DNA from: Chryseobacterium gwangjuense
GTDB taxonomy: Bacteria > Bacteroidota > Bacteroidia > Flavobacteriales > Weeksellaceae
Assembly (NCBI RefSeq): GCF_021311115.1
Contig: NZ_JAJTNP010000002.1
Coordinates: 62,001-126,000 of the forward strand
Reading direction: 5' to 3'
Length of the DNA: 64,000 nt
Under the pieces are notes generated by a model that had not been told where the DNA came from, did no database searches, and was given only the letters and a program-made list of their open reading frames with translations. This document shows positions 7,064 to 16,369 of the stretch, piece by piece (the first letter of the stretch is position 1; the number at the start of each line of letters is the position of its first letter). The translations under genes were made by a program, and so were the position numbers.

Positions 7064-8551
7064 ATGGATTCTAAAAAAATAACGTTAAGCAACGGTTCCC
7101 CATATTTTGAACATCAAGATTCGCAAACGGTAGGACCTAGAGGACCTGTATTGTTACAAGATTTCATTCTTCAGGAAAACCTTGCTCACTTTGTAAGAGA
7201 GAGAATTCCTGAAAGAATAGTTCATGCAAAAGGAAGCGGAGCATATGGAAAATTTACCGTTACTCATGATATCAGCCAATATACTAAAGCAAAGTTATTT
7301 TCTGCTGTTGGAAATTCATGCAAAATGTTTGCTCGTTTTTCTACAGTAGGAGGAGAAAAAGGAAGTGCTGATACTGCAAGAGACCCAAGAGGTTTTGCTT
7401 TAAAATTTTATACAGAAGACGGAAATTGGGATTTAGTAGGAAATAATACTCCTGTTTTCTTTATAAAGGATGCCAAGAAATTTCCGGACTTCATTCATAC
7501 TCAAAAAAGAGTTCCCAAAACTAACTTAAAAAGTGCCACAATGATGTGGGATTTCTGGAGTTTAAATCCCGAATCTCTTCATCAGGTTCTTATCTTGATG
7601 TCCGACAGAGGAACGCCTTACGGCTACAGACACATGCATGGTTTTGGCTCTCATACTTTCTCTATGATTAATGAGAAAAATGAGCGAGTATGGGTAAAAT
7701 TCCATTTAAAAACCAAACAAGGAATTAAGAACTTCTCTAATGAAGACACTGTAAGTATGGCCGGCAAAAACCCTGATTTTGCTCAGGAAGATCTTTGCAA
7801 CGCAATTGAAAATGGTGATTTCCCGAAATGGACGATGTACATACAGGTAATGACTGAAGAACAGGCAAGAGATTTTAGATGGAATCCTTTTGATATCACA
7901 AAAGTCTGGTTCCAGAAAGATTTTCCACTTATTGAAGTCGGAGAAATGGAACTGAATGAAATTCCTGTCAATTATTTCGCTCATGTAGAACAGTCTACTT
8001 TTTCACCAAGCAATCTGATTAACGGAATCAGTTTTTCCCCTGATAAAATGCTTCAGGGAAGATTATTCTCTTATCCGGATGCTCATAGATACAGAGTCGG
8101 CGTAAATGCTCATCAACTGGAAGTAAACAGATGCCCTTTTGCGGTTAATAATTATCAGCGTGACGGCTTCATGGCAGATTCCAGCAACTATCAGGATAGG
8201 CCTAATTATTTCCCTAATAGTTTTGATGATAGCAAACCGGATTCATCTTATAAAAATTTCGAATACGAACTGGACAGCGCTCATGTTGCCAGCTACAACA
8301 GGAATGAAAATGATGATGATCATTATACACAACCCGGATTATTATATTCAAAAGCGATGTCAGCAGAAGACAGAGAAAATCTAGTCAATAATATTGTTGC
8401 CAGCATGAAAGAAATAAGCGGTTCCAAGAAAGACGAGATCATCAATCGACAGTTATGTCATTTTTTCAGAGCCAATATTGAATTAGGCATGAAAGTTGCG
8501 TCTCAGTTAAGTGTAAATATCGACGCAAACATGATGAATCATTCCAAATAG
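7064..8551 (+). CDS. katA: Monofunctional haem catalase
   Basis: This cytoplasmic enzyme converts hydrogen peroxide to water and oxygen. The 495-residue length fits small-subunit (clade 3) catalases. The catalytic His54 lies in RIVHAKGSGAYGKF, the distal Asn in DLVGNNTPVFF, and the haem-ligand Tyr337 in GRLFSYPDAHRYRVG. The region RFSTVGGEKGSADTARDPRG is the family core signature. The gene is divergent from oxyR and has a promoter next to a candidate OxyR site, so induction by peroxide is expected. An AT-rich hairpin ends the unit. Confidence 0.98.
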   Translation: MDSKKITLSNGSPYFEHQDSQTVGPRGPVLLQDFILQENLAHFVRERIPERIVHAKGSGAYGKFTVTHDISQYTKAKLFSAVGNSCKMFARFSTVGGEKGSADTARDPRGFALKFYTEDGNWDLVGNNTPVFFIKDAKKFPDFIHTQKRVPKTNLKSATMMWDFWSLNPESLHQVLILMSDRGTPYGYRHMHGFGSHTFSMINEKNERVWVKFHLKTKQGIKNFSNEDTVSMAGKNPDFAQEDLCNAIENGDFPKWTMYIQVMTEEQARDFRWNPFDITKVWFQKDFPLIEVGEMELNEIPVNYFAHVEQSTFSPSNLINGISFSPDKMLQGRLFSYPDAHRYRVGVNAHQLEVNRCPFAVNNYQRDGFMADSSNYQDRPNYFPNSFDDSKPDSSYKNFEYELDSAHVASYNRNENDDDHYTQPGLLYSKAMSAEDRENLVNNIVASMKEISGSKKDEIINRQLCHFFRANIELGMKVASQLSVNIDANMMNHSK

Positions 8552-8591
8552 ATTACCAATAAAAGGTTTTAGATTAAAAATAAATCAACAT

Positions 8592-8622
8592 AAAAGGAAA
8601 AAAGTGAATATTTTTTCCTTTT
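8592..8622 (+). terminator. Terminator after katA
   Basis: AAAAGGAAAAAA pairs with TTTTTTCCTTTT across a 7-base loop, 40 bases after katA, and T residues follow. The stem is AT-rich, so efficiency is uncertain. Confidence 0.6.
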
Positions 8623-8672
8623 TTCTGCAAAAAAATTATAATTTGCAGGAGATAATATCATAAGGTTAAAAA

Positions 8673-9440
8673 ATGAACTACGAAAACATATTATTACAAG
8701 CAGAAGAGAAAATATCAATTATCACTATAAACAGACCTGAAAGTTTAAATGCATTAAATGCAAAAACCATTCAGGAGATTAGTAGTGCATTAGACCAGTT
8801 AAATTCTGATGCATCTTGCAGAGCAATTATCATTACCGGAAGTGGAGAAAAATCATTTGTAGCCGGTGCAGATATTAAAGAATTCAGTGATTTCGGACTG
8901 GAAAAAGCTGAAGAATTAGCAAGAAACGGACACAATTCATTGTTCAATAAAATAGAAAACTTGTCTAAGCCAGTAATTGCAGCAGTGAATGGATTTGCCT
9001 TAGGCGGAGGTCTGGAACTGGCAATGGCTTGTCATATCAGATATGCATCGGAAAATGCAAAATTAGGACTTCCTGAAGTAACGTTAGGATTAATTCCAGG
9101 TTACGGGGGAACTCAAAGACTTCCAAAATTAGTAGGAAAAGGTTTAGCTAATGAAATTATTTTCTCTGCTAAAATGATTCCAGCGCAAAGAGCTAAAGAA
9201 ATAGGACTTGTCAATGAGGTTTTCCCTATTGAAGAGCTTATAACAAAAACCAAAGAATTGGCAAAAACCATTGCTAATAATTCACCAATGGCCATATCAA
9301 AAGCAATACACGCAGTAAATTTATCTGACACCGACAAAGGTTTTGAGGCTGAAATCAAATCTTTCGGAGAGCTTTTTGAAATGGAAGATAAAAAAGAAGG
9401 CGTTTCTGCTTTTATAGAGAAAAGAAAACCTACCTTTTAA
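8673..9440 (+). CDS. Enoyl-CoA hydratase/isomerase family protein (crotonase)
   Basis: A 255-residue crotonase-fold enzyme that hydrates enoyl-CoA in fatty-acid or amino-acid degradation. The oxyanion-hole and active-site blocks are FVAGADIKEF, then ALGGGLELAMACHIRYAS and LGLPEVTLGLIPGYGGTQRL. Both catalytic glutamates of true hydratases are present (the Glu of GGLE and of LPE). The length and sequence fit short-chain enoyl-CoA (crotonyl-CoA) hydratases. It starts a same-strand run with dCMP deaminase, xerD and a Nudix gene, but the 39-base gap and unrelated roles leave the co-transcription unproven. Confidence 0.92.
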   Translation: MNYENILLQAEEKISIITINRPESLNALNAKTIQEISSALDQLNSDASCRAIIITGSGEKSFVAGADIKEFSDFGLEKAEELARNGHNSLFNKIENLSKPVIAAVNGFALGGGLELAMACHIRYASENAKLGLPEVTLGLIPGYGGTQRLPKLVGKGLANEIIFSAKMIPAQRAKEIGLVNEVFPIEELITKTKELAKTIANNSPMAISKAIHAVNLSDTDKGFEAEIKSFGELFEMEDKKEGVSAFIEKRKPTF

Positions 9441-9479
9441 TATATAAATAAGATTATTTCGAAAATATAATGTTGATGT

Positions 9480-9902
9480 ATGAATAAGTTTGATAAAGCT
9501 TATCTAAAAATGGCTCAGGAATGGGCAAAACTTTCCTACTGCAAAAGAAAGCAGGTAGGTGCTCTTATTGTAAAAGACAGAATGATTATTTCTGATGGAT
9601 ACAACGGTACTCCGTCAGGATTTGAAAACTGCTGTGAAAATGAAGAGGGTAAAACACATTGGTATGTGCTGCATGCTGAAGCTAATGCAATATTAAAATT
9701 GGCAGCATCCACACAGTCCGCAAAAGGAGCAACATTATATTTAACCCTTTCACCATGCAAAGAATGTAGTAAACTCATCTTGCAGGCAGGGATTACAAGA
9801 TTAGTATATATCAATGAATATTCTGATGACGATGGAATATCATTTTTAAAAAACCATAATATTGAGATAGAACAGATATCAGATGTTGAACTAAAAAAAT
9901 AA
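9480..9902 (+). CDS. dCMP deaminase (ComEB-type cytidine/deoxycytidylate deaminase)
   Basis: A 140-residue zinc deaminase that converts dCMP to dUMP for thymidylate synthesis. The zinc site is complete: HAEANAI supplies His and the catalytic Glu, and SPCKECSK supplies the two Cys. The motif GYNGTPSGFENC near residue 40 is typical of dCMP deaminases, where it contacts the nucleotide. The gene lies 39 bases after the crotonase and 7 bases before xerD, so it is probably part of that operon. Confidence 0.93.
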   Translation: MNKFDKAYLKMAQEWAKLSYCKRKQVGALIVKDRMIISDGYNGTPSGFENCCENEEGKTHWYVLHAEANAILKLAASTQSAKGATLYLTLSPCKECSKLILQAGITRLVYINEYSDDDGISFLKNHNIEIEQISDVELKK

Positions 9903-9909
9903 AACACAA

Positions 9910-10824
9910 ATGACTTGGCAGGAAAAAATTAAGGATTTTGAAATTTTTCTTCGGTTCGAGAGGAATTTTTCAGAAAACACCCTCGACGCCTATATACGGG
10001 ACATAAGGAAATTAAAAGAATACAGTGAAGAAAGTCTTGATAATATTGGTCCGGATGTGATCAGCTATGAACATATTCAGCAATATATATTTTTACTTTC
10101 AAAACAAAAATTCAGTGAAAGATCTCAAGCAAGATGGATCTCTTCTATTAAAGCATTTTTCAAATATTTAGTTGAAGATGAAATAAGAGAAGATAATCCT
10201 GCGACATTACTGGAAGGTCCAAAATTAGGATTATATCTTCCGGATACGCTTAGTCTTCCAGACATCAATAAAATCATTAATGCCATAGAAGTTTCGACAG
10301 ATCTTGGCAAAAGAAATCAATGCATCATTGAGGTTTTGTATGGTTGTGGATTACGGGTTTCTGAATTGATTGAATTAAAAATTTCCAACATTAATTTTAA
10401 TGAAAAATTCATCAAGGTAACAGGAAAAGGAGATAAAACCAGGCTTGTTCCATTAGCAGACTATACTTCTGAATTACTAAAAAGCTATATTCAGGACGTA
10501 CGTTCTAAAAACAAGATCAATAAAAAACATGAAGATTGCCTGTTCTTAAACAGCAGGGGAACTTCTATGTCAAGAGTTATTGTATTTCTTATTATCAAAG
10601 AGCTTACGGATAAAGCAGGAGTCAACAAAAAGATCTCTCCTCACACTTTTAGACATTCGTTCGCCACTCATCTTTTGCAAAACGGAGCCGATCTTCGTTA
10701 TATACAGGAAATGTTGGGACATTCGAGTATTACAACGACTGAGATTTACACTCATTTGAAAACGGAAGAACTTCGTGATGTTATATTAAATTACCATCCA
10801 AGAAATATTAATATTACACAATGA
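9910..10824 (+). CDS. xerD: Site-specific tyrosine recombinase
   Basis: XerD works with XerC at the chromosome dif site to resolve dimers during division. The 304-residue protein has the N-terminal SAM-like core-binding domain (about 1-90) and a C-terminal catalytic domain. Catalytic residues visible are Arg in GCGLRVSELIELK, Lys in VTGKGDKTRLVP, His-x-x-Arg in SPHTFRHSFATHLL, and the LGHSSITTTEIYTHL block with the nucleophile Tyr. The frame is intact and no integrase-type mobile context is present, so this is the housekeeping enzyme. It overlaps the Nudix gene by 4 bases (ATGA). Confidence 0.93.
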   Translation: MTWQEKIKDFEIFLRFERNFSENTLDAYIRDIRKLKEYSEESLDNIGPDVISYEHIQQYIFLLSKQKFSERSQARWISSIKAFFKYLVEDEIREDNPATLLEGPKLGLYLPDTLSLPDINKIINAIEVSTDLGKRNQCIIEVLYGCGLRVSELIELKISNINFNEKFIKVTGKGDKTRLVPLADYTSELLKSYIQDVRSKNKINKKHEDCLFLNSRGTSMSRVIVFLIIKELTDKAGVNKKISPHTFRHSFATHLLQNGADLRYIQEMLGHSSITTTEIYTHLKTEELRDVILNYHPRNINITQ

Positions 10825-11336
10825 TGCTATTGAAATATTGTCCTAACTGTGGCAAAGAATCGTTACAATGGGATAATGAAAAAAAATGGAGTTGCCTTGA
10901 ATGTAATTTCACCTTATACAACAACGTAGCAGGAGCTGTAGCGGTCATTATAAGATGTGGTGATGAAGTCTATCTTACAAGGCGAAACAGAGATCCCAAA
11001 AAAGGAAAACTAGATTTGGCTGGAGGATTTGTAGATCCTAAAGAAAGTTCAGAAGAAACCTGTAAAAGAGAGCTTTTTGAGGAATTACAATTAAACATTG
11101 ATATTTCAAATTTAAAATATCTTACAAGCCTTCCCAATGTTTATCAATACAAAGAGATTGATTACAATACAATCGATCTTTTTTATGAATATAAGGTCTC
11201 AGAAAAGTTCGAAGCTAATCTTGAACTATCTGAAATTTCAGAAGCCGTCTGGATTCCTTTGAAAGAATTAAATCTGGAAGACATTGCTTTTGATTCCCAG
11301 AAAATATTTTTTGAAAAATATCTACAAACTATTTAA
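10821..11336 (+). CDS. Nudix hydrolase with N-terminal zinc ribbon
   Basis: A 171-residue protein. An N-terminal zinc ribbon (CPNCGKESLQW, then CLECNFTLY) precedes a Nudix domain with the box GGFVDPKESSEETCKRELFE-EL, matching GX5EX7REUXEEXGU except for the final Gly. Such ribbons occur in NudC-type NAD(H) and NAD-capped-RNA pyrophosphatases, but this protein is shorter than NudC and the substrate cannot be read from the sequence. It is translationally coupled to xerD by an ATGA overlap and is the last gene before a terminator. Confidence 0.88.
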   Translation: MMLLKYCPNCGKESLQWDNEKKWSCLECNFTLYNNVAGAVAVIIRCGDEVYLTRRNRDPKKGKLDLAGGFVDPKESSEETCKRELFEELQLNIDISNLKYLTSLPNVYQYKEIDYNTIDLFYEYKVSEKFEANLELSEISEAVWIPLKELNLEDIAFDSQKIFFEKYLQTI

Positions 11337-11342
11337 AAAAAT

Positions 11343-11370
11343 AAAATCGCAGAGTTGTCTGCGATTTTTT
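11343..11370 (+). terminator. Intrinsic terminator after the Nudix gene
   Basis: AAAATCGCAGA pairs perfectly with TCTGCGATTTT across a GTTG loop and a T-run follows. On the minus strand the mirror structure also ends in T residues and may serve the convergent haem-binding gene. Confidence 0.92.
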
Positions 11371-11375
11371 GTTTA

Positions 11376-11834
11376 TTAATAAGATTTATTTTTAATCATT
11401 TCTTCAAAATACCTTACCAGTAACGTTCTTTCTGCTTCCGATAAGTTAGCCTCTTTATGATACACCATATATCCCGGCAAAGGCATTGTTTTACTTTGAA
11501 TCGTCTGTATTGCTTTATCCAGCATACTTTTTTTCAAGTCTTTATTATAGGTTTCCCAGACAGAAAAATTTAAGTGTTCTCTTCCTTCGTTCACATGGCT
11601 TTTAACAGACCACGAAATCGGCGCGAAGTAAGCATATTTAGGATACACCGTTTCGTTAGAGTGGCAATCATAACACGCAGATTTGATAAGGACACTTATT
11701 TTAGACGGCGTTTTTTTAACCTCAACAAAATTCATCGAACTTTTTACAGCCACATTTGTTTTATCAATCGGTATAAACTGAATGAGAACAAATACAATCA
11801 ACAGCCAAAACAATATTTTCTTTACCATTGTCAT
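11376..11834 (-). CDS. Haem-binding domain protein
   Basis: A 152-residue protein with an N-terminal membrane helix (about residues 6-20) and a periplasmic haem-binding domain. The single haem c-type motif CYDCHS is at about residue 54, in the context SACYDCHSNETVYPKY, followed by WSVKSHVNEGREHLNFS. This matches the haem-binding domain family seen widely in Bacteroidetes, of unknown redox role. Two ATGs (11834 and 11828) are possible starts. The stop lies next to a bidirectional hairpin. It follows the Ig-like lipoprotein gene closely (5 bases), so the two may be co-transcribed. Confidence 0.82.
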   Translation of the reverse strand: MTMVKKILFWLLIVFVLIQFIPIDKTNVAVKSSMNFVEVKKTPSKISVLIKSACYDCHSNETVYPKYAYFAPISWSVKSHVNEGREHLNFSVWETYNKDLKKSMLDKAIQTIQSKTMPLPGYMVYHKEANLSEAERTLLVRYFEEMIKNKSY

Positions 11835-11839
11835 GCTTC

Positions 11840-13606
11840 TTATTTTACAGGTGTTAAAATCCCTCTATCAGATTGAATGCTCTTATTAGAATTAGATGGT
11901 ATTATACTACTATTCGTTCTATTAAGATCAGAATTCTTAGTTTCTGGTGCCCCATTTTTATTGGTAGAGTTTTTAGGAGTATCCAATGTTCTTGTATCTT
12001 TCAGGTCCCAATCTTCATTAGAATCCCACAATGGCCTCACCACAGATTGCTTAAAATACACATAAGAATCTTCCGCAAAAATATCTTTATCCAGATCAGC
12101 TTCGTCCCAATATTTGTTTCCGTTATTATCTACCAAAATCCTTGTAATATACTCTCCTGGTTTCAAAATATCAAATTTTACAAAATCTCCTTTTGTATAT
12201 TTTTGATAGACCACCTTATCAGAAGAATCCAACAATTGAATCCAGTAATCAGCAACAGGTGCATTAGTAAGTCTGAATGTTAAGCTTCCATAATTTTCAA
12301 CCTTATCCGCTTCAAAATCGAAACGGTAGGGATCTGCTATTTTATCATAGTATGAAGAAATCGTTTTACTCGGAACTGTCAGTTGATATTTTTTTCCGGG
12401 TTCAAAATTTGAGGTTACTAAAATCTGATACGGATTCGTTTCCGAAATTTTTGCAGTAAATTCCTGAGTGGTTAAACTATCCTTTTTCAACGTCCATTTC
12501 TCAGGATTAATTGTATCGATGATATAGTTTGAGGTAATGACAAGATCAGACTTCGGAGCTAGAAGAGCATTTCCGTTAGAAATGGTCATTTTATTTTTTG
12601 TATTGTATCTATAGAACAAAGAAGCCGTGAGAGCACTATCTTTGATCCCTGCGTCATAACTGAATTTTAAATTTTCATTGGCAGTCTGTCCAATATCACT
12701 TTTCACCGCATCGAACCAAACTTTTGCCGTATCGGATTTTGGAGTGTGAGTAACTTTTATGCCTTTAAGCTTATCATTCAAAGAAAGAATTTTTACGTTT
12801 TCAGGATGCCCTTCAAAAGTCATTGTAACTCCACCCGGCATTTCTTTCGTTTCAAGATACTTCAATGTTTTTTTAGAAGGATAAACTTTCATATTCAAAC
12901 CAGAGATTGATTTTGAAACATCTACAACTTCTTTTTGAAAACCTATTTTTTCTTTACCCTTATCGTAAACCGAATTTCCATTTTCATCTTCAAAAGCTAC
13001 AATTTTATACTTTCCGGGAGAAAGATAATTAAGCTCGTAATATCCATCATCATCCACTTTAGTGATATAATAAGGCTTTTGTCTGTAGTTCATGGTATCT
13101 TTTACCTGAAAAAGACCAACTACCATTTTATTGTCACCATTGCTTTTTTTAGTAGCAAGAGCATCTTTTATCTCACCGCTGATGTATAAATCATCAATCT
13201 TTTCTCCGGTTGAAAAAGCAAAATTGTAATATTTTAAAACATTATTTTCATTATTATCTGCAATCGAATTTCCAAAATTGAAATTATACGTTGTATTCGC
13301 CTGCAAAGTATCCGTCCACTGAATCAAAAGAAATTTGTTCGCAATATTAGAAGGAATAATTCTCTTAATATTTTTGATGGGCGGCGAAATAATCAGGTTT
13401 TTGTTGATGTCCTTTAAAGTAATATATTCATCAAAATCGAGTCTCAGTTCCTTTAAATCTCTAGAAACATTTACTCTTGTTGTATCAATATTTGAACTTA
13501 AAAACTTCGGTGCCAAAGAATCTTTCGGACCACCTATAGGAGACCCCAATCTTGCACAAGAATGCAAAAGAAAAGCAGCAACGAACAATAAAAAAATTTT
13601 CTTCAT
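11840..13606 (-). CDS. Ig-like domain lipoprotein (SbsA/Big_5 type N-terminal domain)
   Basis: The product is about 588 residues with a lipoprotein signal peptide: MKKIFLLFVAAFLLHSC with the lipobox Cys at residue 17. I chose the ATG at 13606, because a longer frame to 13651 would hide this signal and overlap the upstream gene. After RLGSPIGGPKDSLAPK comes a bacterial Ig-like domain (about 30-130) of the Big_5 type found in Bacteroidetes surface proteins. A later beta-rich segment resembles a carboxypeptidase-regulatory fold (PGKYKIVAFEDENGN, and again near the C-terminus PGEYITRILVDNNGN). The C-terminal tail is low-complexity (Ser, Asn, Thr). Probably anchored in the outer membrane; function unknown. 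Confidence 0.82.
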   Translation of the reverse strand: MKKIFLLFVAAFLLHSCARLGSPIGGPKDSLAPKFLSSNIDTTRVNVSRDLKELRLDFDEYITLKDINKNLIISPPIKNIKRIIPSNIANKFLLIQWTDTLQANTTYNFNFGNSIADNNENNVLKYYNFAFSTGEKIDDLYISGEIKDALATKKSNGDNKMVVGLFQVKDTMNYRQKPYYITKVDDDGYYELNYLSPGKYKIVAFEDENGNSVYDKGKEKIGFQKEVVDVSKSISGLNMKVYPSKKTLKYLETKEMPGGVTMTFEGHPENVKILSLNDKLKGIKVTHTPKSDTAKVWFDAVKSDIGQTANENLKFSYDAGIKDSALTASLFYRYNTKNKMTISNGNALLAPKSDLVITSNYIIDTINPEKWTLKKDSLTTQEFTAKISETNPYQILVTSNFEPGKKYQLTVPSKTISSYYDKIADPYRFDFEADKVENYGSLTFRLTNAPVADYWIQLLDSSDKVVYQKYTKGDFVKFDILKPGEYITRILVDNNGNKYWDEADLDKDIFAEDSYVYFKQSVVRPLWDSNEDWDLKDTRTLDTPKNSTNKNGAPETKNSDLNRTNSSIIPSNSNKSIQSDRGILTPVK

Positions 13607-13631
13607 GAAGACGTTTGAACAAAAATAAACA

Positions 13632-14891
13632 TTATTCTCCAAAAACCTCATTTCCTCCGTTTAAAGAATCTTTATTCTCATTCATTACCGTATGCAATTT
13701 TGCTTTTTGCTGCGGAAAATCTTCAAATAATCCCGATAAAGCCAACGCTGTATATACTCTCCCTGAATACTTATTACCAATCGCTACAATCGTTACTTTA
13801 GATTTCAGTAAATGAGCAAAAACAGAATTGGTTCCGTGCCACCAACCGTTGTGATAGGTCAATTTTTCTCCGTTATCAAAAATCTTCATTCTAAACCCTA
13901 AGCCGTAATTATTCATCCCGAATTTTTCATTACTGTAAGGTTCAAAAACCATTTTCATCAATTCAGGTTTTAAGAAATTTTTCGAGAACATGGCTTTTGA
14001 GAAGTTAAAAAGATCTCTTGGAGTAGTATATACATTTTTATCTCCATAAATAAGATCTAGTCGATCTAAAGGATATAATTTATTTCCTCCGTAATAAAAC
14101 GACTGAGATGCCGTAGGAATATCTTTCTCCTGAAAAATATACGTATTGTTCATTTTCAACGGAGCAAAGACCATTTCTTTCATTGCCTGAGGAAAAGGCG
14201 TTTTAGTTACTTTCTCAACCAGTAATGCCAATAAAGCAAAATTAGTATTACAATACATAAATCCTGTATCCGTATCTCTTGCCAGATCTGGTTTGTATTT
14301 AATAAGCATATTCAGCACATCCTGATTCGTAATAAACGTTTTAGAGAGTTCTGCCGGTTCCGGTTTTATTTTTGTGATAAAGTATTCATATTTTGGCAGA
14401 CCGCTTCTCTGATCCAATAAAGTCTGAACGGTAACATTCGGATATGGAAATCCAGGGAAAAATTGAGTTAAGTGATCTGTCAATTTTATTTTTCCAGCTT
14501 CGACCAATTTCATCATTGCCATTGCCGTCAATGTTTTTGAAACCGAAGCAACATGCAAAGGCGTATTTTTATCAATAGGCATTTGATTGCCTTCTCTTCC
14601 AAAGCCTCTATAGTTTTCGTAAAGTATATCGTCTCCTTTTGCAACCAAAATTCCTCCGCTCAAATTCCCCTTTTCCCAAACTTTTTGATAGTACTGATCA
14701 ATATATTGAGTAATTGTATTTTTATCAGAAAGCATACCATCTTCCTTGGTAAAAACGTGATCCAAATCTACCTTTCCATAATTAGGCAGATTGGAAGTAT
14801 AAACAGCCTCAGATTGGCTTTCTTCTTTCTTTTTACAAGCTGTAATACAAAAAAATACGGTGGAAATAAGTACAAAACTAAGCTTCTTCAT
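13632..14891 (-). CDS. Serine hydrolase of the class C beta-lactamase / PBP4* family, lipoprotein
   Basis: A 419-residue lipoprotein (MKKLSFVLISTVFFCITAC, lipobox Cys19). The beta-lactamase fold shows the S-x-x-K motif as SVSK (Ser116, Lys119) and the Y-x-N motif as YCN (213-215). The third motif, usually K-T-G or H-x-G, appears as YHNGWWHG. Family members include D-alanyl-D-alanine peptidases, esterases and true lactamases; the substrate cannot be told here. The gene lies 25 bases upstream of the Ig-like lipoprotein on the same strand, suggesting co-transcription. Presumably periplasmic or outer-membrane anchored. Confidence 0.88.
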   Translation of the reverse strand: MKKLSFVLISTVFFCITACKKKEESQSEAVYTSNLPNYGKVDLDHVFTKEDGMLSDKNTITQYIDQYYQKVWEKGNLSGGILVAKGDDILYENYRGFGREGNQMPIDKNTPLHVASVSKTLTAMAMMKLVEAGKIKLTDHLTQFFPGFPYPNVTVQTLLDQRSGLPKYEYFITKIKPEPAELSKTFITNQDVLNMLIKYKPDLARDTDTGFMYCNTNFALLALLVEKVTKTPFPQAMKEMVFAPLKMNNTYIFQEKDIPTASQSFYYGGNKLYPLDRLDLIYGDKNVYTTPRDLFNFSKAMFSKNFLKPELMKMVFEPYSNEKFGMNNYGLGFRMKIFDNGEKLTYHNGWWHGTNSVFAHLLKSKVTIVAIGNKYSGRVYTALALSGLFEDFPQQKAKLHTVMNENKDSLNGGNEVFGE

Positions 14892-14985
14892 GAATTTCTA
14901 AAATGAGCGGCAATTTAATAAAACCGTAAGAAAATATTAAATATCAGGTATATATTAAGACTTATTTAACATAATTGAAGATCGG

Positions 14986-15915
14986 TTATAAAAATGAAGC
15001 TACAATTTTATCCACAATTACCTGCGCCAGTTTCTCTTTACTTTGATGCGTCCATCCTGCAATATGTGGCGTCACAATTGCCTTTTCTGAGTCTAATAAA
15101 TAGTGTAATGTTTCATTTTCAGCTTCTATATTCTCGAAAGAAGATTTTTCGTACTCCAATACATCAAGACAAGCTCCTTTTACTTTCCCTGACTGTATCG
15201 CATCAACTAAACTTTTAGTTTCTACATTTTTCCCTCTTGCTGTATTTACAAAATAGAAGTCATTTTTCATTTCGCCAATAAATGCTGAATCAATAAGGTA
15301 ATGCGTTTCGGAAGTCAATGGAATATGCAAACTTAAAACCTCAGCTTTTTCTTTCAATTCTTCCAAAGAAACCTGAGTTGCATATTCATCAGAAAGACCA
15401 GGAAGTATATCATGGAAAATCACTTTACATCCAAAACCGGAAAGTCTTTTTGCCGTTGCTTTCCCCATATTTCCATAACCGATTAAGCCTACCGTTTTAC
15501 CCAAAAGTTCATCTCCTCTATTCTCTTCACGCAGCCAGATTCCGTTTTTCACTTCTTGTGAAGCAATAAAAAGACGGTTCATTAAAATCAAAAGCATTCC
15601 AACAACATGTTCCGCTACAGAATCTCGGTTTCCTTCAGGAGAATTAATCAGTTGTATTCCCAGTTTTTCAGCCACAGGAATATCAATATTTTCCATTCCC
15701 GCTCCTACTCTTGCAATGAATTTAAGATTTTTTGCCTTTTCTAAAAAGTTTTTATCTAAAGGAATTCTGCTTCTGATAATCACCCCATCATAATTTTCAA
15801 TTTTACCGCAAACCTCATCATAAGAGGATGTAAAATCTTCTTCCAGAATACAATTTTTAGCTAAAAGCTGTTCAGTGATAAGCGGATGATTTTTATCGAG
15901 GAGCAAAATTCTCAT
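14986..15915 (-). CDS. D-2-hydroxyacid dehydrogenase (phosphoglycerate dehydrogenase-like)
   Basis: The product, about 309 residues, is an NAD-dependent D-2-hydroxyacid dehydrogenase. The NAD-binding signature is GLIGYGNMGKATAKRL; the catalytic Arg is in NTARGKNV, the Glu in the following loop, and the His in TPHIAGWTHQS. It lacks the ACT regulatory domain of long SerA enzymes, and the exact substrate (3-phosphoglycerate, glyoxylate or other) is open. The start at 15915 (MRILLLDKN) is preferred over an ATG three codons earlier because it begins the first strand. It stands alone, with a divergent small membrane protein upstream. Confidence 0.9.
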   Translation of the reverse strand: MRILLLDKNHPLITEQLLAKNCILEEDFTSSYDEVCGKIENYDGVIIRSRIPLDKNFLEKAKNLKFIARVGAGMENIDIPVAEKLGIQLINSPEGNRDSVAEHVVGMLLILMNRLFIASQEVKNGIWLREENRGDELLGKTVGLIGYGNMGKATAKRLSGFGCKVIFHDILPGLSDEYATQVSLEELKEKAEVLSLHIPLTSETHYLIDSAFIGEMKNDFYFVNTARGKNVETKSLVDAIQSGKVKGACLDVLEYEKSSFENIEAENETLHYLLDSEKAIVTPHIAGWTHQSKEKLAQVIVDKIVASFL

Positions 15916-16012
15916 GAAAGACATAATTCTTTTATATTTGTTGATGCAAAGGTAAGTTTCGGAGATTTAGAAACCTCTTTTGTAAGATAGAATTTTTCAA
16001 TTTTTTCATCTT

Positions 16013-16369
16013 ATGAAGTTACATAAGCTTATTTTCGGGACTTCCGTATTGTTGTTATTAGGTTATAGCATTTTTTTAGCCATTAAATTTCCCTCAATTG
16101 AAGAAATCATTCCCATTCACTATTCTTCTGAAGGTGCAGACGGATTTGGAAGTAAGTTGTTTTTATGGCTGGAAGTCGGAATTAATGCAATGATATTATT
16201 CTTCATCGGATTAATTATATGGTATCCACAAAAAGCATTTGGAGAAACTGCTGATTATCTGGAAACCTCCAGAGAAGATGCAATAAAAAACCGACAAATT
16301 ATTTTGTCGGTACTATCTTTAATCATTGTTTTGATTTTATGCGGAGTCTCTTTGAAGCAGATTCTTTAA
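16013..16369 (+). CDS. DUF1648 membrane protein
   Basis: A 118-residue protein with three predicted membrane helices (about residues 7-24, 50-68 and 98-114). Between helices 1 and 2 is the DUF1648 signature IPIHYSSEGADGFGSK. The same short domain is found in SdpI-like immunity proteins and other Gram-positive and Bacteroidetes membrane proteins, without a known biochemical role. The stop codon overlaps the convergent thioesterase gene by 4 bases. Confidence 0.8.
   Translation: MKLHKLIFGTSVLLLLGYSIFLAIKFPSIEEIIPIHYSSEGADGFGSKLFLWLEVGINAMILFFIGLIIWYPQKAFGETADYLETSREDAIKNRQIILSVLSLIIVLILCGVSLKQIL

Noticed and set aside
9536..9907. A 123-residue open frame on the minus strand over the dCMP deaminase gene.
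   Set aside because: The plus-strand frame has complete zinc and catalytic motifs; the antisense frame has none.
9910..10824. Integrase of a mobile element.
   Set aside because: The protein has XerD length and motifs and sits in a housekeeping operon; no att-like repeats or phage genes are near.
11873..12283. A 136-residue open frame on the plus strand over the Ig-like lipoprotein gene.
   Set aside because: It is rich in Ile, Phe and Arg without domain pattern and is antisense to a lipoprotein with a clear signal peptide.
13607..13651. A longer start of the Ig-like lipoprotein at 13651.
   Set aside because: It would put 15 residues before the lipoprotein signal and overlap the end of the upstream serine hydrolase gene.
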